A program made the translations under genes and the position numbers. Of a DNA stretch of 64,000 nt, positions 46,281 to 54,929 are shown piece after piece. A model generated the notes under the pieces. That model had not been told where the DNA came from. It did no database searches and saw only the letters and a list, made by a program, of their open reading frames with translations. The DNA lies in assembly GCA_937888905.1 (NCBI GenBank), contig CALATA010000022.1, positions 62,001-126,000 of the forward strand. Reading direction: 5' to 3'. Source of the stretch: Terrimonas sp937888905. GTDB taxonomy: Bacteria; Bacteroidota; Bacteroidia; Chitinophagales; Chitinophagaceae. The number at the start of each line of letters is the position of its first letter. Position 1 is the stretch's first letter.

Positions 46281-49200
46281 CTATTTAAAATTCCGCGCCT
46301 CCGGTATCCGCACATCCGGACTACCCTTCTCCGCTTTCAACCGCCGCACATCTTTCCGGTAGTCCGGCAATTCACCATCATTCTCGTCTGCGCGGCTCAG
46401 GGTCAGCACCGGCAAGTCCTCCCGCCCGCCACCGACCAGACCGGCCATCAACCTGGTAATATTATGACACCGCTCCGCTATGATGTGCACCACCTCACCC
46501 TCCCTTTGCAAACGCCCCTCGATCATCAGCAATTTCGCCTGCAGAATTTCCTTCCGGTCCCGTTCAAACAGGTTGGCAAAGACCACCGCATTCACCACTC
46601 CCGTTTCGTCCTCCAGGGTCACAAAACATACTCCGCTGGCCGTACCCGGCCGCTGCCGCACCAATACCAGTCCCGCCACCTTTACCTTTTCTTTGTCCTT
46701 CACCTGCTCCAGATCAGCCGCCGGCCGGATTCGCAACAATTCCAGCTTTTCCCGCACAAAACTTACCGGATGCGCCTTGATCGATAAGCCCATACTGCCA
46801 TAGTCCCGCACTACCTGCTCCGATTCACTGATCTGCGGCAGCGCGATTGCCGGCTCCTGCTCCGTTTCCGATGCCTGGCCGGCAAATAGTTTTTCCGGGT
46901 GATCCGTTAACGCAGCCACCTGCCACATCGCGGCCCGCCGGTCCATGCCCATCGACCGGAAAGCATCGGCTTCGGCCAACCGCTCCAACGCATTCACCGG
47001 CACACCCGCATCACATAATGCCCCTACCGTACGATATCCCTCTCCGCGCCGCGTTGTAAGCATTTCCATATCGTCTTCCCGCAATCCCTTTACCTGCCGG
47101 AAGCCTAATCGCAATACTTTATATGCCCCCACCTGCTCTTCGAGTGTGTTGTTCCAGTACGAGTGGTTCACATCTACTTCCCTTACCGTTACGCCATGTT
47201 TTCTTGCATCGATCACCAGTTGCGCCGGCTGATAAAATCCCATCGGCATACTGTTGAGAATGGCCGCCGCAAATACATCGGGATAGTAACATTTGATCCA
47301 GGAAGAGATGTATACCAGCAGCGCAAAACTCACAGCATGACTTTCCGGAAATCCATAACTTCCAAATCCTTCCAGTTGCCGGAATACACGTTTAGCATAG
47401 TCCTCTTTATAACCCTTTTTCATCATGCCGCTGATCAGCTTCTGCTCAAACGCACTCACTTTACCATGCGCTTTGAACGTAGCCATACTCCTGCGCAGTT
47501 CATCGGCTTCTGCCGGCGTAAATCCTGCGGCCACAATAGCAATCTTCATCGCCTGCTCCTGGAACAGCGGAACACCCAAAGTATCTTTCAATATTTTTCT
47601 AAGATCTTCAGAAGGATATTCGACTTTTTCCAAACCATCCCGTCTCCGCAGATATGGATGCACCATGTCTCCTTGTATCGGTCCCGGTCTTACAATGGCC
47701 ACTTCTATTACCAGGTCATAAAAACATTTCGGCCTTAACCGCGGCAACATCGATTGTTGCGCGCGGCTTTCGATCTGGAACACCCCGATTGTATCGGCGT
47801 GGCTGATCATTTCATATACTTTCGGATCATCCTGCGGAATACTTGCCAGCGTATGATCGATTCCATAATGCTGTTTCAGGAGGTCGAATGTTTTCCGGAT
47901 ACAGGTGAGCATGCCCAGTGCCAGCACATCCACTTTCATAAAACCCAATGCATCGATATCATCTTTGTTCCATTCTATATTGATGCGGTTTTCCATACGC
48001 GCATTTAACAATGGACACAATTCCGTCAGTTTTCCCTGCGTGATTACAAATCCTCCGGTGTGTTGCCCCAGTTGCCGCGGAAAGCCCATCATCTGACGCG
48101 TCAGTTGCAGTACTTTTTTCAGATGCTGATCTTTCGAACTTAATCCTGTTGCTTTCAGGCGCTCTTCGTCGTACCATTCATCCGAATAGGATTTCACCAG
48201 CCCTGAAAGTTTTGCCAGCAGATCAGGCGATAGTCCCATGGCCTTCCCAACATCACGCAGTGCACCCTTCTGGTGTTGCTGCGTGACGGTAGCCACAATT
48301 GCTGCGCGGTCGCGACCATATTTATCATATACATATTGAATCATTTCTTCGCGGCGTTCGTGCTCAAAGTCTACGTCGATGTCAGGCGGTTCATTGCGAG
48401 CAGAGGAAATAAACCGCTCAAACAACAGATCGAATTTTGTCGGGTCTACGGAGGTAATGCCGAGGCAATAACAGATCGTTGAGTTAGCAGCAGAACCGCG
48501 TCCCTGGCAAAGAATGCCACGACTTCGCGCTTCACGAACGATATCGGCCACCGTAAGAAAATAGGGCGCATAGTTCATCTCCCGCACAAACGTCATTTCA
48601 TGCTGTATGTTTTTTACGATCTTACCCGGTACTTTTGCTCCGAATAAACGTCTCGCTCCTTCCCAGGTCAATTGTATCAAACGCTCCAATGCCGGCTGTC
48701 CATCGGTGATCTCTGCCGGGTATTCGTATTTTAATTCATTCAATGAGAATGTGCAGGCCTCTGCAATTTCATTCGCACGTTCGATCGCATCCGGGTATTG
48801 CCGGTACAAGCGCTGCATCTCCTCCACCGGTTTTAAATAGCGTTCTGCATTTGCATGCAGCCGGAACCCGGCATCATAGATCGTACATTTCTCACGAACA
48901 CAGGTGAGAATATCCTGCAATTCTCTTCGATCCGCTTCATGATAGTGCACATCATTCACCGCTACCAGTGGCAGATCGTATTGCTGCGACAATTGCCATA
49001 GCCTGTGCATTTTCTTCAGGTCATCTCCCTGGTAATATCTTGCCGCCGCGAGATATAGTTGCCTGCCCAATATTGATCGATATTCTTCGAGTGCAGCAAC
49101 GAAAGAGGTGTCATAGTTGAACGTGTGATCGAGTTGATCTGGAGGCACCACGATCAGTTTCATGCCTTCCGCATGTTCATACACATCTTTTTTATACAAT

Positions 49201-49517
49201 TCGCATTGCCCTTTTTCTGTACGCAGATTGCCTTTGCTGAGCAAGGCACAGAGTCTTGCATAAGCGTATTTGTTCGTAGGATAGGCAAGTAAAGAAGGGC
49301 CGTCACGCAAATCCAGTCTTGCGGCGGGAATAAATTTTATGCCTTTCTTTTTTGCTTCCACATGTGCGCGTACAATGCCCGCCAGCGTATTGCGGTCTGT
49401 TATGGCAATAGCTGTGTATCCTAACGCCGCGGCCTGCGCGATCATTTCTTCGGGGTGCGATGCTCCGCGGAGAAAGGAGAAGTTAGACGTTGTTTGTAGT
49501 TCGCTGTAACAATTCAA
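46281..49517 (-). CDS. dnaE2: Error-prone DNA polymerase DnaE2/ImuC
   Basis: 1078 residues. A PHP domain is at the N-terminus (SNFSFLRGASHPEEM) and the polymerase active site PDIDVDFEHERREEM follows GRGSAANST. An OB-fold is near the end (KVAGLVLVRQRPGTASG). The best start is TTG at 49517, as a stop lies upstream and the next codons match the family. The sequence around the start is built of a TTTTGAACTTTTGAC repeat and may have replaced the native leader. It copies past lesions with ImuB as adaptor. The imuB gene lies 194 bases upstream, across a hairpin. Confidence 0.93.
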   Translation of the reverse strand: MNCYSELQTTSNFSFLRGASHPEEMIAQAAALGYTAIAITDRNTLAGIVRAHVEAKKKGIKFIPAARLDLRDGPSLLAYPTNKYAYARLCALLSKGNLRTEKGQCELYKKDVYEHAEGMKLIVVPPDQLDHTFNYDTSFVAALEEYRSILGRQLYLAAARYYQGDDLKKMHRLWQLSQQYDLPLVAVNDVHYHEADRRELQDILTCVREKCTIYDAGFRLHANAERYLKPVEEMQRLYRQYPDAIERANEIAEACTFSLNELKYEYPAEITDGQPALERLIQLTWEGARRLFGAKVPGKIVKNIQHEMTFVREMNYAPYFLTVADIVREARSRGILCQGRGSAANSTICYCLGITSVDPTKFDLLFERFISSARNEPPDIDVDFEHERREEMIQYVYDKYGRDRAAIVATVTQQHQKGALRDVGKAMGLSPDLLAKLSGLVKSYSDEWYDEERLKATGLSSKDQHLKKVLQLTRQMMGFPRQLGQHTGGFVITQGKLTELCPLLNARMENRINIEWNKDDIDALGFMKVDVLALGMLTCIRKTFDLLKQHYGIDHTLASIPQDDPKVYEMISHADTIGVFQIESRAQQSMLPRLRPKCFYDLVIEVAIVRPGPIQGDMVHPYLRRRDGLEKVEYPSEDLRKILKDTLGVPLFQEQAMKIAIVAAGFTPAEADELRRSMATFKAHGKVSAFEQKLISGMMKKGYKEDYAKRVFRQLEGFGSYGFPESHAVSFALLVYISSWIKCYYPDVFAAAILNSMPMGFYQPAQLVIDARKHGVTVREVDVNHSYWNNTLEEQVGAYKVLRLGFRQVKGLREDDMEMLTTRRGEGYRTVGALCDAGVPVNALERLAEADAFRSMGMDRRAAMWQVAALTDHPEKLFAGQASETEQEPAIALPQISESEQVVRDYGSMGLSIKAHPVSFVREKLELLRIRPAADLEQVKDKEKVKVAGLVLVRQRPGTASGVCFVTLEDETGVVNAVVFANLFERDRKEILQAKLLMIEGRLQREGEVVHIIAERCHNITRLMAGLVGGGREDLPVLTLSRADENDGELPDYRKDVRRLKAEKGSPDVRIPEARNFK

Positions 49518-49592
49518 AATTAAAAAGTCAAAAGTTCAAAAAAGCATGCAAACCGCGAATCGTGAATTTTTTCACGCATAGGCGTTAAGAGG
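49518..49592. repeat. Low-complexity intergenic repeats (AAAAGTCAAAAG type)
   Basis: A tract of TCAAAATTAAAAAGTCAAAA-like steps followed by an ACGCATAGGCGTTAAG segment; related tracts are at 52083-52152, 53761 and 56922. Confidence 0.6.
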
Positions 49593-49637
49593 CAAAGGCA
49601 CTAAGATTTATGCGACCGCTCCTACGTTTATTACCTG

Positions 49638-49657
49638 GTTCGTGAATACACGAACCA
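49638..49657. other. Perfect hairpin GGTTCGTG-AATA-CACGAACC
   Basis: Eight-bp arms around a four-base loop lie between imuB and dnaE2; there is no T run, so a processing or regulatory structure is more likely than a terminator. Confidence 0.55.
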
Positions 49658-49711
49658 AGGCTTAGAACGGCTGTTTACTTATAACTTATTACTTAAAACT
49701 TATAACCGTCT

Positions 49712-51214
49712 TCACGCGAAGATTCCATGCAAATACCAATGCCTTTGTCTCTTCGCGTCATAATGCCCGTCACGGAAGATCCAGAATCTTACTCCTTCTT
49801 CATCTTCCACTGTATAATAATCACGGTGATCGCCGGATTGCAGCCACCACTCCTGTTCGATGCGCTCAGGACCATCAGCTCTTTTTACCTTATGCAGCTT
49901 TCCTTTATACCTGAACAACATCGGCGGATAATCGGGTACAGGCGCCGTTACTTCAATAGAGACTGGCCTGGGAAAAAGACAAACCGGTCGCGGACGCTGA
50001 ACAGGCACCGGCCATTCATTGTTTTTATTTTCGGCAAACGGTTCAATGCGCCTGTATGCTCTTTCCGGCCAGTAATGCGCAGCCGGTTGATAACGATGTA
50101 TCATGCCTTTTCCCAGCTTTCCTTCTATCCGGTCCAGTAATTCTGCGAGTACCGTTTTATCCGAACTGCCACCATCCCATATCCGCTGTTGTTCAGGTTC
50201 AGCATCATCCACACGCGTGGCCTCAAGTATAAATAATTCAAATCCAAGATCAGGCTGCAGCGTATTTATTTTTAACGCCAACAGCTTTTGCAGATGCACC
50301 GATTGTATTGAAGGACGTGTGGTATTGATTTGTATTTGTTGCACGTGACCATCTACTCTGAAACATTTCAACAACGCTTCACGTACGCCTTTTCCCTCCT
50401 TTGCCAAACGCTTGCATAAGCTGTCCAATAGTTGCTCTATCGCTATCTCGATACCAGTTGCGCTGACGATCGGATCAAGACAGGGCAATCTTTCTGCATA
50501 AGGCACCGGCGGCACCAAGGGTTCCAGGTGTTCTATTGCAAAGCCCATAGCCTGATCGAGCCGCTCCAGTAAGGTGGGACCAAAGCGACGTTGCAACGCT
50601 CTCCGCGGCATACCCATGAACCGGCCGATCGGTTGAAGTCCGAGCTGCAACAGTTTTGCTATAACCGTTTCTTCCAGTCGCAGCGCCTGCGGCGGCAACG
50701 CCTGCATTGCTTTGAGTTGTTCGCCTGGCGCTATCCATTTTTCATCGGCATATCTGGCCGCGGCCCATGCCGCACCAATCGTATCCGCCATAGCCGCACG
50801 CGCAGCATAACCCCAGCGTTGTAGACATTTTTCTATCGCTTCCAGGTAAGGTTGTTCGCCGCCCCAGAGATGTGCACAGCCACTGGCATCAAATGATAAC
50901 CCATCTGGTTTGTCCATAGCTACAACCGGTGTGAACCGGATGCAGGCAAATCCCAATGCCTGAATTATTTTTTCCAGTAATCCATTTTCTTCTTCGATGA
51001 TCTCCAGGTCCGGCACCAACGCACGCGCATCCGTTATGGTCATGCCTTTTTGCAGACCCGCTGTCTCTCCTTTATAGTTTGCTTCACCGATGATGCGACG
51101 GTTACGTTCCACGCATTGAATGACCACCGGCCTGTTCGCCCGTTCGGCATTCCGCCGCGTATACCAATCTGTTTGCGGGTAACACAACCATACCGCCACA
51201 TATCGTGTACTCAT
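49712..51214 (-). CDS. imuB: ImuB, Y-family polymerase-like adaptor
   Basis: 500 residues with the Y-family fold but without the catalytic acids: the first motif reads YVAVWLCYPQTDW instead of DMDAF, and the palm motif reads SFDASGCAHLW in place of S-I-D-E. That is typical for ImuB, which recruits DnaE2 to the sliding clamp rather than polymerising. HhH-like region KLLQLGLQPIGRFMGMPRRAL follows. Start ATG 51214 lies two bases after the ImuA stop codon, so translation is coupled. Confidence 0.93.
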   Translation of the reverse strand: MSTRYVAVWLCYPQTDWYTRRNAERANRPVVIQCVERNRRIIGEANYKGETAGLQKGMTITDARALVPDLEIIEEENGLLEKIIQALGFACIRFTPVVAMDKPDGLSFDASGCAHLWGGEQPYLEAIEKCLQRWGYAARAAMADTIGAAWAAARYADEKWIAPGEQLKAMQALPPQALRLEETVIAKLLQLGLQPIGRFMGMPRRALQRRFGPTLLERLDQAMGFAIEHLEPLVPPVPYAERLPCLDPIVSATGIEIAIEQLLDSLCKRLAKEGKGVREALLKCFRVDGHVQQIQINTTRPSIQSVHLQKLLALKINTLQPDLGFELFILEATRVDDAEPEQQRIWDGGSSDKTVLAELLDRIEGKLGKGMIHRYQPAAHYWPERAYRRIEPFAENKNNEWPVPVQRPRPVCLFPRPVSIEVTAPVPDYPPMLFRYKGKLHKVKRADGPERIEQEWWLQSGDHRDYYTVEDEEGVRFWIFRDGHYDAKRQRHWYLHGIFA

Positions 51215-51216
51215 GG

Positions 51217-51945
51217 TTATCCTGTTTTTCGCATCGGTATAATTTTTTTCGCAGGAACAGCTTCTTCCTTAAACGCAAACTGTCCGTCCCGCCACGTTAT
51301 TTCCCAACTTCCCGGCTTACCATTACGCACGCGCAGCAATTCCACTTTCCAGCGCGGAAATCCTACGCCCGGCAGATCATCGTCTATTAATCCGGGCAAC
51401 GATCGTATCTGCCAGCGCGCAATAGAAGTACTGTCAAGCACACGCGGTTGCGGGCGTATGATCAATGCCGTAACGCCACTCGTCTCAACCGCTAATTGTA
51501 AGCGCCGCGACGCCGTAAAATCGAGTTGACGTACTTCTGCCACCACTGCATTCAGCAGGGTACATTTCAACGCTTCCTCCAATGTCCATAAAACATCTTT
51601 TTCCCGTCGCAGATCTGCGAACAGCATCTGATGAACCGGTATACCAAATGCTGCCAATGCAGGAGGATATATATTTCTGGAAACACTTATCCATAAAGAC
51701 GGATTGTCCTTTTTCAATAGTGTATGCAACAGACCAGTAATAAATCCCGATGTGGCAGCCATGTCTTCTGCACGTGCCGCAATGAATTCATGCACCGCTC
51801 CTGTAGCAAATATGCCATTGGGAAATGCGCTGTTCAACGGACCCAACGCCGGTTCTGCACATGCGCCCGTGAGCGGCCGGTAACCCTGCCAGCGCAATAA
51901 CTCCTGCCGGAGTGCAGCAATATGTTCGGCATTAAAGGCGGACAT
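51217..51945 (-). CDS. imuA: ImuA, RecA-like SOS mutagenesis protein
   Basis: 242 residues, choosing ATG 51945 (MSAFNAEHIAALRQELL); the longer TTG start at 51966 lies inside the -7 promoter box and is rejected. RecA-like beta strands occur (LWISVSRNIYPPALAAFG), but Walker A is not clear (NGIFATGAVHEF). The gene order imuA-imuB-dnaE2 is that of the mutasome cassette. In other bacteria ImuA is needed for DNA-damage-induced mutagenesis. Confidence 0.88.
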   Translation of the reverse strand: MSAFNAEHIAALRQELLRWQGYRPLTGACAEPALGPLNSAFPNGIFATGAVHEFIAARAEDMAATSGFITGLLHTLLKKDNPSLWISVSRNIYPPALAAFGIPVHQMLFADLRREKDVLWTLEEALKCTLLNAVVAEVRQLDFTASRRLQLAVETSGVTALIIRPQPRVLDSTSIARWQIRSLPGLIDDDLPGVGFPRWKVELLRVRNGKPGSWEITWRDGQFAFKEEAVPAKKIIPMRKTG

Positions 51946-51963
51946 CTCATCAATATTTCCAAA

Positions 51964-51984
51964 CAAAGCTAAACTATTTAGCTT
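51964..51984 (-). promoter_or_regulatory. imuA promoter -7 box with palindromic operator
   Basis: On the minus strand TAGCTTTG (51971-51964) is a -7 box. It overlaps the inverted repeat AAGCTAAA-TAG-TTTAGCTT (51984-51966; perfect 8-bp arms). A repressor such as LexA binding there would block RNA polymerase; the binding protein is not proven. Confidence 0.65.
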
Positions 51985-52032
51985 TTAATTACTAAGTAAA
52001 TTAGCGACACAATGATGCGTTTTTCCTGCCGT

Positions 52033-52152
52033 GTCAATTGGGAATTGTCAATTGTCAATAAGGCGCAACCGTATAAGAGCCTCACGCAGAGGCGTTAAGG
52101 CCCAACGCAATCGGCTACTCACTTTTTGACTTTTGAATTCTGAGTTTTGACT
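52033..52152. repeat. Low-complexity repeats (CAATTGTCAATTG; TTTTGACTTTTGA)
   Basis: Nested nine- and ten-base steps CAATTGTCAATTGTCAAT (52040s), then an ACGCAGAGGCGTTAAG segment, then CTTTTTGACTTTTGAATTC. It ends at the ArsR promoter. Confidence 0.65.
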
Positions 52153-52182
52153 TATATTTGTAACCGATCGGTTACAAATATA
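52153..52182. promoter_or_regulatory. 30-bp perfect palindrome over a bidirectional -7 box
   Basis: Half-site TATATTTGTAACCGA is followed by its exact complement. Its outer eight bases TATATTTG match TAnnTTTG on both strands, so one operator covers promoters in both directions; the ATG of the ArsR gene is six bases further right (52189). Confidence 0.75.
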
Positions 52183-52188
52183 TTCTAT

Positions 52189-52512
52189 ATGCGTCGAGAT
52201 GTTTTCCAGGCAATAGCAGACCCTACCCGCCGCGCCATCATTGGCCTGCTGGCCAGCCAGTCGTTGAACCTTAACGCCGTGGCAGACCATTTCCCTGTCA
52301 GCAGACCAGCTATTTCCAAACACATAAAGATCCTTACCGAATGCGGGCTCATTCATGTACGCAAGGAAGGGCGCGAAAGATATTGTCAGGCCAACCTGCA
52401 CCAGCTTCAGCAGGTATCCGCCTGGATAGAACAGTACAGAAAGTTCTGGGAAACCAAACTCGATGCACTCGAATCTTTTCTCAAGGAACAAAACCTCAAA
52501 CCTTCATCTTAA
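52189..52512 (+). CDS. ArsR-family transcriptional regulator
   Basis: The start at MRRDVFQAIADPTRRAIIGLLA is standard for ArsR and follows the palindrome. The HTH (LNAVADHFPVSRPAISKHIKIL) and wing (RKEGRERYCQAN) are intact; no metal-binding CxC motif is seen, as in SRPBCC-linked members. It is followed by the tandem-SRPBCC gene nine bases after the stop, so the pair is co-transcribed. Autoregulation through the palindrome is likely. Confidence 0.92.
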   Translation: MRRDVFQAIADPTRRAIIGLLASQSLNLNAVADHFPVSRPAISKHIKILTECGLIHVRKEGRERYCQANLHQLQQVSAWIEQYRKFWETKLDALESFLKEQNLKPSS

Positions 52513-52521
52513 TTTTTTCAA

Positions 52522-53460
52522 ATGGCACATCTTGGTCAACTCAGCCGGCAGCCCGATGGATACAAAGTTGTATTCGAACGATTATTGTCCCATCCTATCC
52601 AACAGGTATGGAAAGCGATCACCGATCCTGCACAACTTCATTTCTGGTTTACCGACATTGAAATGGATTTTCGCCCGGGCGGCAAGATCAGTTTTCATTT
52701 TGCCGATAAAGACCATTCCGTTTCGTACGGTGAGATCGTACAGATCGATGAACCACATCTATTCTCCTGGACATGGGAACAGGAACTCGCCGAATGGAAA
52801 CTTTCTGAAGCATCTGCTAATAGCACCCGCCTCGTGTTAACGTATAGCAAACTCACGGATGATTTTGCAGTGAAAGCTCCTGCCGGTTTCCATGATCTGC
52901 TCGATCAACTGGAAAAACGATTGAGTGGCAGCGAGACTGTTCATACATTGGGTGAAGAAGATCACCACTCAGCTACAGCATTGAGTTATGCCGCTGTTGC
53001 TTATGAAAAATTCCCAGCCCTTATAAAAAATCAACCCGTTGTCACCGAACGCACTATTCCCGTAACGGTTGAGCGCCTGTGGCAGGCATTGACAGACAAA
53101 GAGCAATTGCGTCAATGGTTTTTTAACCTCGATGATTTTAAACCCGAAATCGGGTTCCGCTTTCGCTTTCCGGGCACGGGCCACAAGGGCGAACAATACA
53201 TGCATATTTGCGAGATTACGGATGTCGTTCCGCTGCACAGATTACAATTCAGTTGGCGCTATGATGCACATCCGGGTTACTCCATTGTAAACATTGAGTT
53301 GGGAGAAAAGGATAATCAGAGCTGGATAAGACTCAGCCATCACGGGATTGAAACATTTCCCAAAGGACCGGATTTTGCTACGGAAAGTTTTCAGGGTGGC
53401 TGGAACGAAATCATTGGTAAGATGCTGCCGGATTTCCTGGCAAAAGAAACCACGGCATAA
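52522..53460 (+). CDS. Two-domain SRPBCC (AHSA1-like) protein
   Basis: 312 residues. Two AHSA1-like domains are fused: the first has VFERLLSHPIQQVWKAITDPAQLHFWF (residues 16-45) and the second TERTIPVTVERLWQALTDKEQLRQWFF (from about 174), each with the alpha-beta grip and hydrophobic cavity layout. ArsR-linked members usually have one domain. The two are clearly diverged. Possible ligand binding with response through the ArsR partner. Confidence 0.9.
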   Translation: MAHLGQLSRQPDGYKVVFERLLSHPIQQVWKAITDPAQLHFWFTDIEMDFRPGGKISFHFADKDHSVSYGEIVQIDEPHLFSWTWEQELAEWKLSEASANSTRLVLTYSKLTDDFAVKAPAGFHDLLDQLEKRLSGSETVHTLGEEDHHSATALSYAAVAYEKFPALIKNQPVVTERTIPVTVERLWQALTDKEQLRQWFFNLDDFKPEIGFRFRFPGTGHKGEQYMHICEITDVVPLHRLQFSWRYDAHPGYSIVNIELGEKDNQSWIRLSHHGIETFPKGPDFATESFQGGWNEIIGKMLPDFLAKETTA

Positions 53461-53528
53461 ATCACTGTTTCAGTGGATTGACAGACCGGGCAGGTATCGC
53501 ATTTTTACGGATCATTAAATCTATAAAT

Positions 53529-53750
53529 ATGCGCTTCTGCCTGGTTTTTTTATTGCTGGCCTGTTTTGTCGCCTGCCGGAAAAGTAACAGCGATCAGAAT
53601 TCATCTCCCTATCGCGTGGTTTCTGCTATTCATCACCTCAATGGCGAAACAGATACCACCCGTTATACCTACAAGGGTAGAAATGTTGAAATACGGCAGG
53701 TATACAGCCGCACGCCGTCAGATGTGTATCTCTCGCGCTATACGTTTTAA
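53529..53750 (+). CDS. Short lipoprotein, possibly truncated
   Basis: 73 residues from MRFCLVFLLLACFVAC, an SPII signal with Cys at residue 16. The body HHLNGETDTTRYTYKGRNVEIRQVYS resembles the beginning of a beta-sheet lipoprotein (T-R-Y-T-Y). It ends soon after, so it may be a fragment. Function unknown. Confidence 0.55.
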   Translation: MRFCLVFLLLACFVACRKSNSDQNSSPYRVVSAIHHLNGETDTTRYTYKGRNVEIRQVYSRTPSDVYLSRYTF

Positions 53751-53760
53751 TGGCTGTCCA

Positions 53761-53800
53761 TTCCCAAATTTTCAAATCATCAAATTGTCAAATTGTTTAA
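53761..53800. repeat. Low-complexity repeat (TCAAATTGTCAAATTG)
   Basis: Steps of nine to ten bases, CAAATTTTCAAATCATCAA then ATTGTCAAATTGT, between two convergent genes. Confidence 0.6.
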
Positions 53801-53807
53801 GCCTGGA

Positions 53808-54287
53808 TTAAACCTCTCTCTCCCGTAATTCTTTCAGCAATTGCCTGATCGCTCCGAGGTGATAGGCCATGTGCGGGACAAAGGCCAGCACGCCGGTCTC
53901 GAGCTGGACGTCAGACCAATCTTCACGTTCTTTCACTTTATCGCGGAAGGCTTCGGCGCGGTCCTCGATCTGCTCCAGTAGTTTCAGCCAGTCCTCTTCG
54001 TCGAGGTCTTTGGTTTTCCAGCTATCGGGCCATTTACCAGTGGGCGTTTCACCATTCATAAATGTCAACGCAAAATCCAGCGCCCAATTAACATGACCGG
54101 CATGCGAGGCAATGCTGATACCGTCTTTGCGCAGCGGCGTAGAAGCTTCCTTACCTGAAAGTTCCTGGAGTGAACGCAAAATTCCCTGACCAGGATCGCG
54201 ATCGATGATCCAGGTATAGTCGCCGGTTCTGCCGATCATTATTTCTTCGAAAAGCGTGAGGTAGGCTTTTAATGAAAAGGGATGCAT
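53808..54287 (-). CDS. DinB-like metal-binding helical protein
   Basis: 159 residues from MHPFSLKAYLTLFEEIMIGRTG. A four-helix bundle is expected from the helix pattern. Potential metal His are in SIASHAGHVNWAL and FVPHMAYHLGAIRQLL, which give the DinB/YfiT triad-like positions. The longer frame start at 54317 adds ten odd residues. Often linked to thiol or stress metabolism; role unknown. Confidence 0.8.
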   Translation of the reverse strand: MHPFSLKAYLTLFEEIMIGRTGDYTWIIDRDPGQGILRSLQELSGKEASTPLRKDGISIASHAGHVNWALDFALTFMNGETPTGKWPDSWKTKDLDEEDWLKLLEQIEDRAEAFRDKVKEREDWSDVQLETGVLAFVPHMAYHLGAIRQLLKELREREV

Positions 54288-54395
54288 AGGAGTAATAATG
54301 GTTTTAGGGATGAACAATTTAATTCATTTCAGACAAATTATATTCCCGCATTTGCGCAGGCGCCTGCGATCATGTATTTTGTCCCAAACTTTTCT

Positions 54396-54929
54396 ATGAT
54401 CATTCAGTTCACCGGATTGTCCGGCGCCGGTAAATCTTCTCTGGCTCAACAACTGCGCCAGATCGCGCAGCCCGGTCACGAAATAGTGATCGTCGATGGT
54501 GATGCCTACCGGCAGACCCTTTGCCGGGACCTCGGATTTTCAAAAGAAGACCGGATGGAAAATATCCGTCGCCTTGGCGCAGAAGCGGCCAGGCTCGACG
54601 CAGCCGGTAAGATTATCATCATCGCCGCCATCAATCCGTTTGACAGTGTAAGAAAAGAGTTGGAAGAAAAGTACAACGCACTCACCGTCTGGATCCGCTG
54701 CGATATTCCTACTTTAGTGGAACGCGATACAAAAGGCTTATATCGCAGAGCGCTGTTGCCGGAAGATCATCCGGATAAATTACACAATCTCACCGGCATC
54801 AATGATCCGTACGAATCGCCGGAATCCGCACACCTGGTTCTCGACACCCATTTACAATCATTGGAAGAGTCGGCGCAGGCACTCTATCAGTTTTTGTTGG
54901 ATAAACGCCAGGCCTCCAGCGCTTCGTAA
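54396..54929 (+). CDS. cysC: Adenylyl-sulfate kinase
   Basis: 177 residues from MIIQFTGLSGAGKSSLAQQL (P-loop GLSGAGKSS). DGDAYRQTLCRDLGFSKEDRMENIRR and FDSVRKELEE match APS kinase, and the C-terminal GINDPYESPESAHLVLDT is typical. It makes PAPS from APS and ATP. No sulfate-activation neighbours (cysD/N) are in the window, so it probably feeds the sulfotransferase that faces it. An upstream Met at 54372 is possible. Its last 43 bases overlap the sulfotransferase gene on the other strand. Confidence 0.9.
   Translation: MIIQFTGLSGAGKSSLAQQLRQIAQPGHEIVIVDGDAYRQTLCRDLGFSKEDRMENIRRLGAEAARLDAAGKIIIIAAINPFDSVRKELEEKYNALTVWIRCDIPTLVERDTKGLYRRALLPEDHPDKLHNLTGINDPYESPESAHLVLDTHLQSLEESAQALYQFLLDKRQASSAS

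Noticed and set aside
46464..46803. Forward frames opposite dnaE2
   Set aside because: Shadows of the polymerase gene on the minus strand.
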